This document shows, one piece after another, positions 10,801 to 23,825 of a stretch of 64,000 bases of DNA (positions are counted from its first letter, which is position 1; the number at the start of each line of letters is the position of its first letter). Position numbers and translations under genes: made by a program. Source of the DNA: Zygnema cylindricum (taxonomy: Eukaryota > Streptophyta > Zygnematophyceae > Zygnematales > Zygnemataceae). The stretch is taken from assembly GCA_037447655.1 (NCBI GenBank), contig JBBHKE010000717.1, positions 1-64,000 on the forward strand, read 5' to 3'. Below the pieces are notes generated by a model, which searched no databases, was not told the DNA's origin, and worked only from the letters and a program-made list of their open reading frames with translations.

Positions 10801-13800
10801 CTAGTCAATCTTTAATTTCAGACCACACTTCTCCCTGCAAAAAATTAGCTTAGGGGAAGGCACAGGTTTGGTCATCATATCTGCTACCACTCACTATCTG
10901 GTCTGTACTCTAAACTGATTATTTTGTTTTCTACTTTCTCTCTAACAAAGCTGAGTCTGATGTCCATGTGTTTGGCTTTAAAATGGTGTTTAGGATTGGC
11001 AGAAATAGCGATTGCTGCCTGATTATCACAAAATATTTTCTGCACACCACTCTTAAGGTGACCAAGCTCACCAAGCAAAGACTTGACCCACATCAATTCT
11101 TTTACAGCAGAGCAAGAGGCCATATACTCAGCCTCCATGGTGGACTGAGCAATAACCTTTTGCTGTTTGCTACTCCAACAGCAAGCCCCATCACCCACAT
11201 ATAATACATATCCAGAAGTACATCTCCTCATCGGAGCATCACCATAACTGGCATCACTCCAAGTAGTGATGTCAGTATTCTCCCCACCCAAATGCAACCA
11301 TAGATCTCTAGTTCCTACCAAGTATCTAAGGACTCTCTTAGCTGCCTCCCAATCCTTCTTAGTGGGAGCATTTAGACTTCTACTCAGCACTCCTACAGCT
11401 GCAGCTAAATCCGGCCGGGTACAATTCATAAAATAGATTAGACTTCCCACTACTTGCCTGTAAGGAATAGTCTGCATGAACTTCTGTTCATCAGGAGATA
11501 ATTCCTCGTCTAAGACTATGACTCCTTCTTCCTCACTCCCCTCACTTCCCTTCTTCAACTCCATTGGAGTTGTACAACTATTAGCTTTATCCATTTGAAA
11601 TTTTTCAAGCATGTTCCCTATTGCTTCCTTTTGAGTCAATCTTATAATTTTCCTTTTTCGGTCTCTCTCTACTTGAATTCCCAAAATATATTTTGCTTCC
11701 CCCATATCTTTTATTTCAAATTTCCCCTTAAGATCGGTTTTCACTTTATTAATTTTTTCCATTGATTTACTTAAAACAAGCAAATCATCAACATAAATTG
11801 CAATAAATATAAAACCTTCCACATCTTCGAAAACATAGATTTAGTGATTTGAGCTGATCCGGATATATCCCAGACCGGTAAGAAACTCATCAAGCTTCTT
11901 ATTCCACTGTCGAGGCGCCTGTTTCAAAGCATAAAGAGATTTAATCACCCGGCATACCTTACTCTCCTCTCCTTCTTCCACAAACCCTTCGGGTTGTCGC
12001 ATGAAGATCTTCTCTTCCATATCTCCATGCAAAAAGGTTGTTTTGATGTCCATCTGGTGCACTTCCATGTCTTCCGCTGCTGCGAAGCTGATAAGTATGC
12101 GAACGGAGGAAAATCTGACCACCGGGGCAAAGGTTTCCTCATAGTCAATTCCCTCCTTTTGTGTAAATCCCTTTGCCACTAGTCGGTCCTTGTAGCGCTC
12201 GATTGTGTTATCTGGGTTCAGTTTTAATTTAAAAACCCACTTACAACCGATTGGTTTTCGGTTAGGTGGACAATCCACCAGCTCCCAAGTATCGGCTGCC
12301 ATAATTGAGGTCATCTTTTCATTGATGGTTGTCTTCCACCGATTTCTTTCTGGACAAGTCATCGCCTCTCGATAAGTTTGAGGTTCATCTTGATGAGATA
12401 TTTTAGTTACCTTGTTATTAACCTTTTTTTCTTGCAGTGTTTTACTACTTCTCCTTCCCCCCTCAAAATCTGAGGCCGGAATAGATGGTTCTCGTGGATT
12501 CTTTCGAACAAACTCGGTTTCTCCCCTATCCGCTGATTCCGAATCAATTTCCACCACGTCTTCCGCTTCGGGTAGAGTTATCACTAGAGTTTCCACAGCC
12601 GAGTCCTTTTCGGTCTGATTTGTACCTGCAAGAATGTCATCGTCTCTAAAACCTGGATAGTTAGGAAGCTCAAAGTCATTGGAATTTTCAAACTCAAATC
12701 TGATTTTTACTAACTTCGTATATTTGAAAGGATCCACAGACTTTCCTTCATCCATAACTACTAGATGTTTTACTGAGATTATATATTCCCTTTTTAGATC
12801 ATAAACTCTATATCCTTTAACATGTTCATCATATCCTAATAAGTATCCCGGTTTTCCTTTAGGATCTAGCTTCCAATTGGACCGATCTGTATCTATACTG
12901 AATACTTGATTGCCGAAAACCTTTAAGTGAGATATGTTTGGTTTCTAGCCTGTCTATCTCTCATAAGGTGTTTGATCTTTTATAGCTGAAGTAAGAACTA
13001 TATTTTTGAGATAATTAGCGCAGTTCATTGCTTCTACCCAAAATCTTTTTCCTATCTTTTTATCTGACAACATACTTTTATCACTATCACTTAGTGTTCT
13101 ATTTAACCTTTCTGCTACCCCATTCTGTTCCATATTTTCTGGAACTGTCTTTTGGTGTTGGACCCCATCTTCCCTCAGAAAATCCTCAAACTGGTTAGAA
13201 GTATACTCTCCACCATTGTCACTCCTTACTCTCTTCATTGGAGTTTCATGGAGTTTTTCGCTCCATGCTTTATATTGTCTAAAACAATCCTCAGCTTATG
13301 ACTTGTTTTTCAAAAAATACACCCGGGAATACCGAGACCAATCATCAGTTATAATCATCATAAATCTCTTTCCCCCCGGTGAGGGCACTTTAGCCGGACC
13401 CCAAATATCTGTGTGTACTAGATCTAGAAGTTTTTCTCCCTTATAGGTGGTTGTTTTAGGAAAGGGTAATCTGTGTGCTTTACCTTGAGCACATCCACTA
13501 CAATCACTTATATTATCACTCTCACTGAACTGAATCCCTTGCACCACTCCCATCTTTATCATCTCTCTTAACTTATCTAGATTCACATGCCCAAGCCTCT
13601 TATGCCACATCATAATATCATGAACACCGGCATAATAAAGTTTCTTCTTTTCATTACTTAAAACCAGCCTAAACATCCCATGGCTACCTTTCTCAGTAAT
13701 GAAATAGACATCATTCTCAAAACAAGCAGTAAAGACTCCTTCCCTAGTGCTAGTAAAAAAACCCTCGTCATCTAATACGGATGTAGAGATGAGGTTTTTG

Positions 13801-15134
13801 TTCAGCTCCGAAATAAAGAATACATCGGAGAATGTTAATATGAATGTCTTTCCTTCTACAAACACTTTAAGATCTACCGTTCCTACAAGAGTAGTGGTGA
13901 TTATCCTCCCATCCCCGTACTCTATCTCTACACTGGGAATCTTACTTAACTTAGTGAACACGTGCCTATCCTTACACATGTGCATGGAGGCACATGAATC
14001 TATAATCGTGTCTGGTTCACCTTTCATTCCACTGTAAGCACATTTCTGCCTTCGTGGAATTTCGACCTCATTTTTCGCCTCCAACTCCTCATCTAAAAAG
14101 AGCTCATCGTCCTCGTCCTCGGATTTCGCCTCATGTACCTATGTGACAAGGGCCTTTTTCTTTCCTCTCAGGGTACCAGCGGTCTGCCCCTCCGTTAACC
14201 GAAGCTCGGTTAGCTTAGTGCACTCTGCCATATAGTGCCCCAGTTTCTTACAAAAATGACATAAACCTTTGGGAGCCCTTGGTTCAAACTCGTCGGTCTG
14301 TTTTTTCTGCTCCCTACCCCCATAGTTTCCGACCGGTTTTCGGGAATCCCTGTTCCTCCAATCAGTCGCTGTTGCCAAGGCTTGGCCACTCTTTCCTCCC
14401 CTTCGGATCTCAATTGTATTCTCTTGAACGAGAATCATCCCTACCACTGAGTTCCATATCCACCTTGAGTCAGGCAAGTCCTGCACATGGTAAACTATGT
14501 TCACGAACTCATCAGGTAACTTCATCAGTAAATAGTTAACCTTTTCTTTTTCACTAAAATCTTTTCCCGCACTCTCTAGCTCCATGAAGAGTGTAGCAAG
14601 CTCATTGCAAAAATCCAACATATTTCCCCCTTTGTATACATACTCTTTAACTTTCTGATCAGCCAACTGTTGTTGCTGAATCGTACCACTTCGGTACATC
14701 TCTATGAGAGCCATCCAAAGATCGGATGCCCTCTCTACCTGCAAATGAGGACATGCAAGTCCTTGAGTGAGATGGCGTAGGATGAAGTGCTTTGCCGCCA
14801 TATTGTTGAAGTCCCAGGTTTCAGTATCATTCTCCTCGTTCCTCGGAATAGGTGACATGAATGCTAAACCAGTTGCTATTGGTGTGGTCGCCTCCTTCTC
14901 CTTTCTTTTGTCCACCACCTCTCCTTCCTTTGTTTCCTCCGTTGAAGGTGAATCCTCTTTCCTGATGAATCTGCTTCCTCCAAACCCTGGAGGAATTTCA
15001 AGACTTGATGGACGCCCCAATCATCCACTCACTATCCCCCAAAACCTTTTTTCGCATAGAGCTCCTATCATCATACTTTCCCAGTATATGAAGCCAGTTC
15101 CATTAAAGATTGGTACCCTAGAGGGTGGGCCCAT
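10801..15134 (-). pseudogene. Copia C gag-pol pseudogene
   Basis: Collinear with the gag-pol of element D. It holds gag with zinc knuckle (CHFCKKLGHYMAEC), protease region (IIDSCAS, with the catalytic glycine changed to cysteine), pre-integrase HKRLGHVNLDKL, integrase (HTDIWGPAKV, SDNGGEY), RT (YVDDLLVLSK near 11772-11801) and RNase H (WSDASYGDAP, CDNQAAIA). Lesions include CGA to TGA near 15021, CAG to TAG near 14136, GAA to TAA near 13293, two stops near 12942-12953, TCA to TAA near 11838, and a 1-bp loss near 10888 that removes the last 30 or so residues. The start ATG at 15134 lies in the primer site. The lesions make it non-functional. Confidence 0.93.
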
Positions 15135-15138
15135 AACC

Positions 15139-16187
15139 TGAAACTCTGAGACCTCCATAAGTCCTCAGAGTGGACAGCTTCCAAGAAGCCTCTAGGATAA
15201 TCCTGACCCCTTTGTGTTTAAGCAAAAATAACTGCCACCCTGGCAGACAAAAACTCTAACCAACTTCACCCTTGTGAAGGCAAGACTCCCCTGAGTCGAT
15301 AGCAAAAAAGAATCTCTGAATTTGCTCCCCTGAGCAGTAAGTTATGGAGGGTCAAAGTTGACCTTTTGTACAGAAGCTCTCTGGGAGAGGGGATCCTATC
15401 TTCTAATTTTTCTAAGTCCTATCTCTCTCACAGACTCTATCTACTGATGAACGGAACCAATCAGAATTGAGTTCTGTACGCAAAAGTACAGCTGCCGGTG
15501 TACTTTATGTACGGACATTGTACGACATGGCAAAATGTCGACACATGTCAAATCCGGATTCGGTGCCATAATCTCCGGAGATTCCACAATCCAACGGAAT
15601 TTCGCCACGCGTCATCCGATGTGGCGATGGCCACAAACCGCCGAAATCTTCCTCCGCGATCTCGGCGCTAATCCCGGCCGTCCGATTAAATTCGGCTTTA
15701 ATCGTAGCCGTAATAAATACATGCGCGGTATTTGTTTCATTTACGAAACAAATGCGCGGTACTGATTTTTGTCCGTACCGTAAGTCGTACATTATATATT
15801 ACTGGATCTATGTATCCCGTAATTCATTTCAGTTAAATGGTTTATCGCACGTATACATATTTAAATAAATATCAAACTATATGATACGTAACACTACCGC
15901 TAGACTAAACGGCTAAGGCTACCGGCTATTTCCTGCCTGCCGGCCGGTAGGTACAAGGATCAAATCCTGCCGCCGGCACATACCTTTTAATTAAATAAAT
16001 AAATCCTAATATAAAATTCGCGTAAACCTCAGGATAGCCAAGGTAGCCATGGCTCTAGCTTCCTCTCCAATTTCTCAGTGACTGCGACAAGTTTGAGAGT
16101 TGGAGAGAGAAGTTAGAGATAGACTGCCTCGACTTCTATATTTCTTTTCAGACCTAGAAAATACTAATAAAACCATTAGTTTCTACA
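15139..16187 (-). repeat. 5' LTR of copia C (1049 bp)
   Basis: Begins TGAAACTCTGAG and ends TTTCTACA. The primer site GGTTATGGGCCCACC (minus strand, 15124-15138) directly abuts it. The TSD copy GTTTG follows at 16188. Confidence 0.95.
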
Positions 16188-16192
16188 GTTTG

Positions 16193-18580
16193 AAGATTTT
16201 ATGAGGGAAGATGGGGTTCAACACCAAAAGACAGTTCCAGAAAAACCCGGAACAGAATGGAGTAGCTGAAAGGTTAAATAGAACACTAAGTGATAGTGCT
16301 AGAAGTATGTTGTCAGATAAGAAGATAGGAAAAAGGTTTTGTGCAGAAGCAATGAACTGTGCTAATTACCTCAAAAATAGAGTTCTTACTTCAGCTATAA
16401 AAGATCAAACACCTTATGAGAGATGGACAGGCCGGAAACCAGACTTATCTCACTTAAAGGTTTTCGGCAGTCAAGTATTCAGTCTAGATACAGATCGGTC
16501 TAATTGGAAGCTACATCCTAAAGGAAAACCGGGATACTTATTAGGATATGATGAGGATGTTAAAGGATATAGAGTTAATGATCTAAAAAGAGAAGATATA
16601 ATCTTAGTAAAGCATCTAGTAGTTATGGATGAAGGAAAGTCAGTGGATCTCTTCAAATATACAAAGTCAGTAAAAATCAGATTTGTGTCAGAAAATTCCG
16701 ATGACTTTGAGCTCCCTAACTATCCGGGTTTTAGAGAAGATGACATTCTTGTAGATACAAATCAGACCGAAAAGGACTCGGCTGTGGAAACTCCAGTGAC
16801 AACTCTACCCGAAGCGGAAGACGTGGTGGAAATTGATTCGGAATCAAGGGATAGGGGAGAAGTCGAGTTTGTTCGAAAGAATCCACGGAGACCATCTATT
16901 CCGGCCTCAGATTTGAGGGGGGAAGGAGAAGTAGCAAAAGACTACAAGAAAAACACGTTAATAACAAGGTAACTAAACTATCTCATCAAGATAAACCTCA
17001 AACTTATGGAGAGGCAATGACTTGTCCAAAAAGAAATCGGTGGAAGACAGCCGTCAATGAGGAGATGGCCTCAATTATGGAAGCCGATACTTCGGAGCTG
17101 GTGGATTGTCCACCTAACCGAAAACCAATCAGTTGTAAGTGGGTTTTCAAATTAAAACTGAACCCAGATAACACAATCGAGCGCTACAAGGCACGATTAG
17201 TGGCAAAGGGATTTACACAAAATGAGGGAATTGGCTACGAGGAAACCTTTGCCTCGGTTGTCAGATTTCCCTCCGTCCGCATACTTCTCAGCCTGGCAGC
17301 AGCGCAAGACATGAAAGTGCACCAGATGGACATCAAGACAGCCTTTTTGCACAGAGAATTGGAAGAGGAGATCTTCATGCGACAACCCGAAAGGTTTGTG
17401 GAGGAAGGAGAGGAGAGTAAGGTATGCCGGCAGATTAAATCTCTTTATGGTTTGAAACAGGCGCCTCGACAGTGGAATAAGAAGCTTGATGAGTTTCTTA
17501 CCGGTCTGGGATATATCCGGATCAGCTCAGATCACTAAATCTATGTTTTGGAAGATAACGAAGGTTTTATATTTATTATAATTTATGTTGATGATTTGTT
17601 TGTTTTAAGTAAATCAATGAAAAAAATTAATAAACTGAAAACCGATCTTAAGGGGAGATTTGAAATGAAGGATATAGGGGAAGCAAAAATATATTTTGGG
17701 AATTCAAGTAGAGAGAAACCGAAAAAGAAATATTATAAGATTGACTCAAAAGGAAGCAATAGCGAACATGCTTGAAAAATTTCAAATGGATAAAGCTAAT
17801 AGTTGTACAACTCCAATGGAGTTGAAGAAAGGAAGTGATGGGAGTGAGGAAAAAGGAGTCATAGTCTTAGACGAGAAATTATCTCCTAAAGAACAGAAGT
17901 TCATGCAGACTATTCCTTACAGGCAAGTAGTGGGAAGTCTAATCTATTTTATGAATTGTACCCGGCCGGATTGAGCTACAGTTGTAGGAGTGCTGAGTAG
18001 AAGTCTAAATGCTCCCACTAAGAGGGATTGGGAGGCAGCTAAGAGAGTCCTTAGATATTTGATAGGAACTAGGGATCTATGGTTGCATTTGGGTGGGGAG
18101 AATACTGACATCACTACTTGGAGTGATGCCAGTTATGGTGATGCTCCGATGAGGAGATGCACTTCTGGATATGAATTATATGTGGAGGATGGGGCTTGCT
18201 GTTGGAGTAGCAAACAACAAAAATTTATTGCTCAGTCCACCATGGAGGGTGAGTATATGGCCTCTTGCTCTGCTGTAAAAGAATTGATGTGGGTCAAGTC
18301 TTTGCTTTTTGAGCTTGGTCACCTTAAGAGTTGTGTGCAAAAAATTTTTTGTGATAATCAGGCAGCAATCGCTATTTCTGCCAATCCTAAACATCATTTT
18401 AAAGCTAAACACATGGACATTAGACTCAGCTTTGTTAGAGAGAAAGTAGAAAACAAAATAATCAGCTTAGAGTACCGACCAGATAGTGAGATGGTAGCAG
18501 ATATGATGACCAAACCTGTGCCTTCCCCTAAGCTAATTTTCTGCAGGGAAAAGTGTGGTCTGAAATTAAAGATTGACTAG
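16193..18580 (+). pseudogene. Copia B integrase-RT-RNase H, second part
   Basis: Resumes the integrase of element B exactly where C interrupted it. It contains the integrase tail (NGVAERLNRTLSDSARS), the acidic linker, RT (KGFTQNEGIGYEETFA, HQMDIKTAFLH, SLYGLKQAPRQ, YVDDLFVLSK), RNase H (WSDASYGDAP, QSTMEGEYMAS, CDNQAAIA) and the complete C-terminus MTKPVPSPKLIFCREK. Lesions: a 1-bp insertion near 16240, a frameshift near 16925-16970, TAA at 17536, a frameshift near 17690 and TGA near 17973. The polypurine tract and 3' LTR follow directly. Confidence 0.92.
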
Positions 18581-18593
18581 AAAATAAGGGGAG

Positions 18594-19651
18594 TGTAGAA
18601 ATTAATGGTCTTTTTTAAAGTATTTTCTAGGTCTGAATAGAAATAAGAAAGAAGCCGAGGCAGTCTATCTCTAACTTCTCTCTCCAACTTCTCAAACTTG
18701 TCGCAGTCACTGAGAAATTGGAGAAGGAGCTAGAGCCATGGCTACCTAGGCTATCCAGAGGTTTACGCAAAAATATATTTTAGTTAGGGGTTTAATTTAC
18801 TAAAAGATATGTGCCAGCGACAGGATTTGATCCTGGTACGTGTCGGCCGGCAGACAGCCAGAAGCCGGTAGCCTTAGCCGTTAAGTCCAAGAGTAGTGTT
18901 ATGGACTATATAGTTTGATAATTACTTAAACATTCATACGAAGGATAGTTCATTTAACTATAACTGATTACGCAAGACATATATCCAGTAAATGTAAAAG
19001 TACGGATTCCGGTACGGATAATAAACCAATACCGCGAATTTAATTCTTTAGTGAAACGAATACCGCGCATGTATTTATTACGGCTACGATTAAATGTGAA
19101 TTTAATCGGACGGCCGAAATTAACGCCGAGATCGTGGAAGAGGATTTCGGCGGATTGTGGTCATCGCCACATCGGATGACACGTGGCGGAATGACATAAG
19201 ATCGCGGCATCTCCGATGATTAAGGGAGCGAATCCGGACATACCACGTGTCAACATTTAGGCCATGTCCTACAATGGCCGTACATAAAGTACACCGGCAG
19301 CTGTACTTTTGTGTACGAAACTGAAATCTGATTGGCTCTGTACATCAGTAGATAGAGTCTATGAGAGAGATAGGACTTAGAAAAATTAGAAGATAGGACC
19401 CCCTCTCCTAGAGAGCTTCTGTACAAAAGGTCAACTTTTACCCTCCATAACTTACTGCTCAGGGGAGCAAATTCAGAGATTCTTTTTGCTATCGACTCAG
19501 GGAGTCTTGTCTTCACAGGGGTGAAGTTGGTCAGAGTTTTTGTTTGCCAGGGTGGCAGTTATTTTTGCTGAAACACAAAGGGGTCAGGGTTATCCTAGAG
19601 GCTTCTTGGACGCTTTCCACTCTGAGGACTTATGGAGGTCTCAGAGTTTCA
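18594..19651 (+). repeat. 3' LTR of copia B (1058 bp)
   Basis: Preceded by GACTAGAAAATAAGGGGAG, a polypurine tract. It begins TGTAGAAATTAATGG, ends GAGTTTCA and matches 6727-7786. Confidence 0.92.
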
Positions 19652-20550
19652 CTAGTTTCTTACACAAACGGCACAAACCCTTGGGAGTCCTAAGTCCAAA
19701 CTCCTCGATCTGATTTTTGTACCCCTCCCCTCGATAATTTCCGACCTGTTTCCTGGAATCATTGTTCCTCCAATTGGTCCCAACTGCCAAGACTTGCCTA
19801 ATCTTTCCTCCTCTTCGGATCTCAATCGTATTCTCCCGAGCGAGAATCATCCCTACCACTGAATTCCAAATCCACCTTAAGTCCGCCAAGTCCAGCACAC
19901 GGTTGACTATGTTCTCGAACTCATCATGTAACTTCATTAGTAAACAATTAACCTTTTCTTTTTCACTAAATACTTTTCCAGCACTCTCTAAATCCATGAA
20001 AAGTGTAGCAAGCTCATTACAAAAATCTAACATCTTCCCCCCATTGTATACATACTCCTTAATTTTCTAATCAGCCAAGTGTTGTTGCTGAATCTAACCA
20101 CTTCGGTACATCTCTATGAGAGCCACCCAAATATCAGATGCCCTCTCTACCTGCAAATGAGGAGATGCAAGCCCTTGAGTAAGATGGCTGAGGATGAAGT
20201 GCTTAGCCGCTATATTGTTGAAGTCTTAGGTATCGATATCATTCTTCTTGTTCCTCAGACTATGTGACATAAATGTTGAACCACTTGTTATTGGTGTGAC
20301 CGTCTCCTTTTTCTTTCTTTTGTCTACCACCTCCCTTTCTTTTGTCTCCTCTGTTGAAGATGGATCTGCATCTCTAGTGAATCTGCCTCCTGTAAACCTT
20401 AGAGGGATCCCAAGACTTGATGGACGCCTCACCCGTCCACTCACTATTCCCCAAAACCGTTTCTCACATAGAGCTCATGTCATCATACTTTCCCAATATA
20501 TGAAGCCAAATCCATTGTATATGGGCACCTTAGAGGGTGGGCTTATAACT
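19652..20550 (-). pseudogene. Copia E gag pseudogene, right part
   Basis: Continues the gag of element E across the B insertion: C(R)LCKK ends at 19652 and GHYMAKC lies at the other side (about 6700-6726). Gag features such as MLDFCNELATLFM and the Pro/Ser-rich N-terminal zone are recognisable, with several stops (for example near 20070, 20097 and 20228). The start codon is lost: the primer-site region reads ATAAGCCC where the intact copies have ATGGGCCC. E is older than B, which inserted into it. Confidence 0.87.
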
Positions 20551-21585
20551 TGTAACTCAAACCCCTCCATAGGTCCTCAGAGTAGGCAGCTCACACTAAG
20601 CCTCTAGGATAACTTTGACCCCTTTGTGTTTCAGCAAGAATAACTGCCACCGTGGAAGACAAAAACTCTGACCACCTTCACCCCTATAAAGGCAAGACTC
20701 CCTTGAGTTGATAGCAAAAAGAATCTTTGAGTTAGCTCCCTGAGCAGTAAGTTATGAAGGGTCAAAATTGACCTTTTGTATAGAAGCTTTCTAGGAGAGA
20801 GGGTCCAATCTATCAAATTTTTCGAAGTCCTGTCTCTCTTTAAAACTCTATCTACTGAAGTACGGAACCAGTTATAATACTGTATCGTACATAAAGGTAC
20901 AGGTACTGGTGTACTTTGTGTACGGCCAATGTACGACATGGCCAACAAGTCGACATATGTCTCTTTTAGATTCGTTTCTGTAATCCCCGGAGATGCCGTA
21001 ATCTAATGTGATTGTGCCACGTGTCAATTGATGTGACGTCAATCGCAAACCGCCGAAAACTTGTTCCGCGATCTCAGCATGTTTCGTGGCCGTCTGATTA
21101 AGCTAGATTACAATTGTGGCCCTTATAAATACTTACGCACTATTTGTTTCGTCTTCGAAACAAGATATGAGGTATCCATTTCGGATTTGCCGTACGCCGA
21201 ACATTACAAACTGTATCTATGTCTAAATAACTCGTTAAATGAAATAGCCTACGTGTTAACATTTAAATAGTTACAAAACCATATATCCTCTAACCTTGAT
21301 TATAGACTAATTGGCTAATGTAACCGACTACCGGCTAACCTGATTGAGGGCAGGTACCAGGTTCAAATCCTGGGTCCGTCAAGATCTATTTTGGTAAAAT
21401 CTACCAACCTAATATCTGTCCCCGTCGAGATAGCATAGGCGGCCATGGCACTATCTCCCTCTCCAACTTTAAGTGACTGCGACAAATGCGTGAGCAAGAA
21501 AGAGGAGTTAGAGGCAAACTGCCTCTGCTTCTTTTCTGCATTTTACAAAACCTAGAAAATACTAAAATAACCTTTAATTTCTACA
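20551..21585 (-). repeat. 5' LTR of copia E (about 1035 bp)
   Basis: Begins TGTAACTCAAACC, ends AATTTCTACA and is a diverged member of the family. An antisense tRNA-like block is clear here: A-box-like TAGACTAATTGG near 21306 and B-box GGTTCAAATCC near 21359, with the T-arm stem CCAGG/CCTGG. It abuts a gag fragment of element F, into which E probably inserted. Confidence 0.82.
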
Positions 21586-21747
21586 TCTCCGTAGTGAGCT
21601 CAACCAAAACCCGGTGGCGGACACCTCACTTGTCGCGAAACAATTCCCCATAAGTGCTTTTCGAAAAGCAATCCCTCCATCATAAACTCCCAGTAAGTGA
21701 AGTCTGTTCCATCAAACATAGGCACCCTAGATGGTGGGCCCATAAAT
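21586..21747 (-). pseudogene. Copia F, 5' end of gag only
   Basis: About 160 bp matching the first part of gag and the leader on the minus strand, ending at the primer-site motif GGTGGGCCCATAAA beside the LTR at 21748. The remainder is not in the window, because E inserted at 21585. Confidence 0.7.
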
Positions 21748-22914
21748 TGAAACTCTGAGACCTACATTGGTCCTCAGAGTAGGTAACTCACAAGAAGCTT
21801 ATCAAGATAGTGTCACCTTCAAGTTGATTTAAAACCCAATTGATTGACCCCTTGACAATTAGAACCCCATCATAGCTTCAACCTTATGAAATAAGACTTT
21901 CTGTGTGCTCAGTTCCACCACAGAATGCAAAGTTAGAATATGACTTCTGGAAAACATTCCCTACATTGACTTTCCCTTAGAAATGCAGCCACCTTGGCAG
22001 GCAAACACTATGACCAACTACACCTCTATGTAGCCTAGACTTCATTGAGTCCGCAGCAAAAAGAATCACTAAAAATGGTCCACTGAGTGAGTGTTAGCTA
22101 AATGGCAAAGTTTGCTTATATATATACAGATGCTCTCTGGGAGAGAGACGGCTACCTACCAAAAATATTATAAGTCCTCAAACCCCTCTCTAAGCTCCTT
22201 AGTACTGAGGTACGGTCCAATTTTAAGACTGTACCGTACAAGAAAGTACAAGTACCATCGTACATTCTGTACGGTCCATGTGCGATATCGCCACTGTGTG
22301 ACATTTGTCATATTGGAATTATTATCTCGCGTTCCGGAAATCCCGCAATCCTCCCTGATCATGCCACGTGTCATCCGGAGTGGCGTTGCCCGAAAACGCC
22401 AAGTTGTCCACTCCGGAATCGCGGCTCGCACCACGGCCGTTCGATTAAGAACGACATTTAACATTGGTCGTAAAATAAAATGGCGTTTTGTTAATCCCGT
22501 GCGGTTCTGAATTCGTGCGGTTTAACCCGTTTCCGTGTATAGTCCGTCCTGTAAGCAGTTAAATGAAATATATTGCGTCGTTCATGTTTATATAACTATC
22601 GTACCCTATGTGATGTAGCATTCATCCTAGACTATAAGATAAAGCTACCGACTATAGGATTCTTGACGAACGGCAGGTACCAGGATCAAATCCTGAGTCC
22701 GTCAAGACCTTTTTGGTACAACTACAAGAAACTACAGCATGTCTCTCTCTCTCTGGGCAGCATGGGCAGCCATGGCTCTAATTGTCTCTCCACCCTTTAG
22801 TGACTGCGACAAGTGTGGGGGTTTGGAGAGTGGAGCGAGAGGCAAGCTGCCTTTGCTAACTTTCTCTTATTAATTTTCCTTTATTCATACCTAGAAAATA
22901 CATACATTTCAACA
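21748..22914 (-). repeat. 5' LTR of copia F (about 1167 bp)
   Basis: Begins TGAAACTCTGAGACC, ends CATTTCAACA and belongs to the longer LTR variant also seen at 39181-41544 (shared block ending CACAGAATGCAAAGTTA). The tRNA-like block lies near 22625-22707: the T-arm GGATCAAATCC is enclosed by a CTTGACG/CGTCAAG stem. Confidence 0.82.
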
Positions 22915-23825
22915 TCCCACACTTGTTGCAGTCACTGAAGGTTAGAGAGAGGAAGCTAGAGCCATGGCTACCTATGTTGTCCACATAGAGACAAGCGGCA
23001 GATTTTGGTAGGTTTACCAAAATGTACTAGACGAACCCAGGATTTGATCCTGGTACCTGCCGTCCGTCAAGCCGACAATATGGGGTTTGATAAATATATA
23101 AAAATTTACGTTTACGTAAAATAATTTAACGGCGCGAACGGACATGTAACATACAGACACTTATAATATACGTACGGCTTACGGTAATTCCCGAAATGAA
23201 TATCGCGCATTCGTTTCTACGGCGAAACAAATACCGCGCATTTATTTTAGACGGCTATTATCAAAAGCCGGTTTTGATCGAACGACCACGATAGGTGAAG
23301 AGATGGCGGAATAGGCGCTTTGGCAGTTTTCGGTCTGTGCCACGTCAAGCGCCACGTGGCACGACATCATTGGCTTGCGGCATCTCCGGAGAACATGGGA
23401 ACTAATCCGGATATGGCAAGCGTCAACATTTTAGCCATGCCGTACGATGGCAGTACAAAAAGTACTTTGGCACCTGTACCTTTCTGTACGACAAAGTTTT
23501 GTGATTGGTGATGTACTCAAGTAGTAGAAGGTTTAGAGAGGGATGTAGGACTTGGAAAATTTGGTAGGTAGCTGCCTCTCTCCTAGGGTGCTTCTATACA
23601 AAATGTTAACTTTGACCGTTCATACCTTACTTCTCAAGAGAGCAAATTCATAGATTCCTTTTGCTATCGACTCACGGGAGTCTTGTCTTCACAAGGGTTA
23701 AGGTGGTCAAAGTTTTTGTTTGCCAGGGGCAGTTATTCTTGTCAAAACACAAAAGGGTCAGAGTTATCCTAGAGCCTTCGTGTGAGCTGCCCATTCTGAG
23801 GACCTATGGAGGTCTCAGAATTGCA
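22915..23825 (+). repeat. LTR G, opposite orientation, 5'-truncated
   Basis: Reverse-complement LTR copy that lacks its first 100 or so bases and starts at CCCACACTTGTTGCAGTCAC. It ends GGTCTCAGAATTGCA and stands head-to-head against LTR F at 22914/22915. Confidence 0.75.

Larger units (their letters stand above)
9738..16187 (-). mobile_element. Copia element C (reverse), nested in B, 5-bp TSD
   Basis: Full-length element of 6450 bp with LTRs at 9738-10787 and 15139-16187, flanked by the direct repeat GTTTG at 9733-9737 and 16188-16192. The host integrase reading of element B continues on the far side (EDFMREDGVQHQK), confirming the insertion point. The primer site is at 15124-15138 and the polypurine tract at 10788-10800, both on the minus strand. 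The LTRs closely match those of element D, so C and D are the same subfamily. Confidence 0.95.
6727..19651 (+). mobile_element. Copia element B (forward), split by nested element C
   Basis: LTRs at 6727-7786 and 18594-19651 begin TGTAGAAATTAATGG and end GAGTTTCA. The primer site is at 7787-7801 and the polypurine tract AAAATAAGGGGAG at about 18581-18593. Gag-pol runs 7791-9737 and resumes at 16193 after the nested element. Without the insert and one TSD copy the element is about 6.47 kb. It sits inside the gag zinc knuckle of element E. Flanks are GTGCC on the left and CTAGT on the right, so no target-site duplication is visible. Confidence 0.9.
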
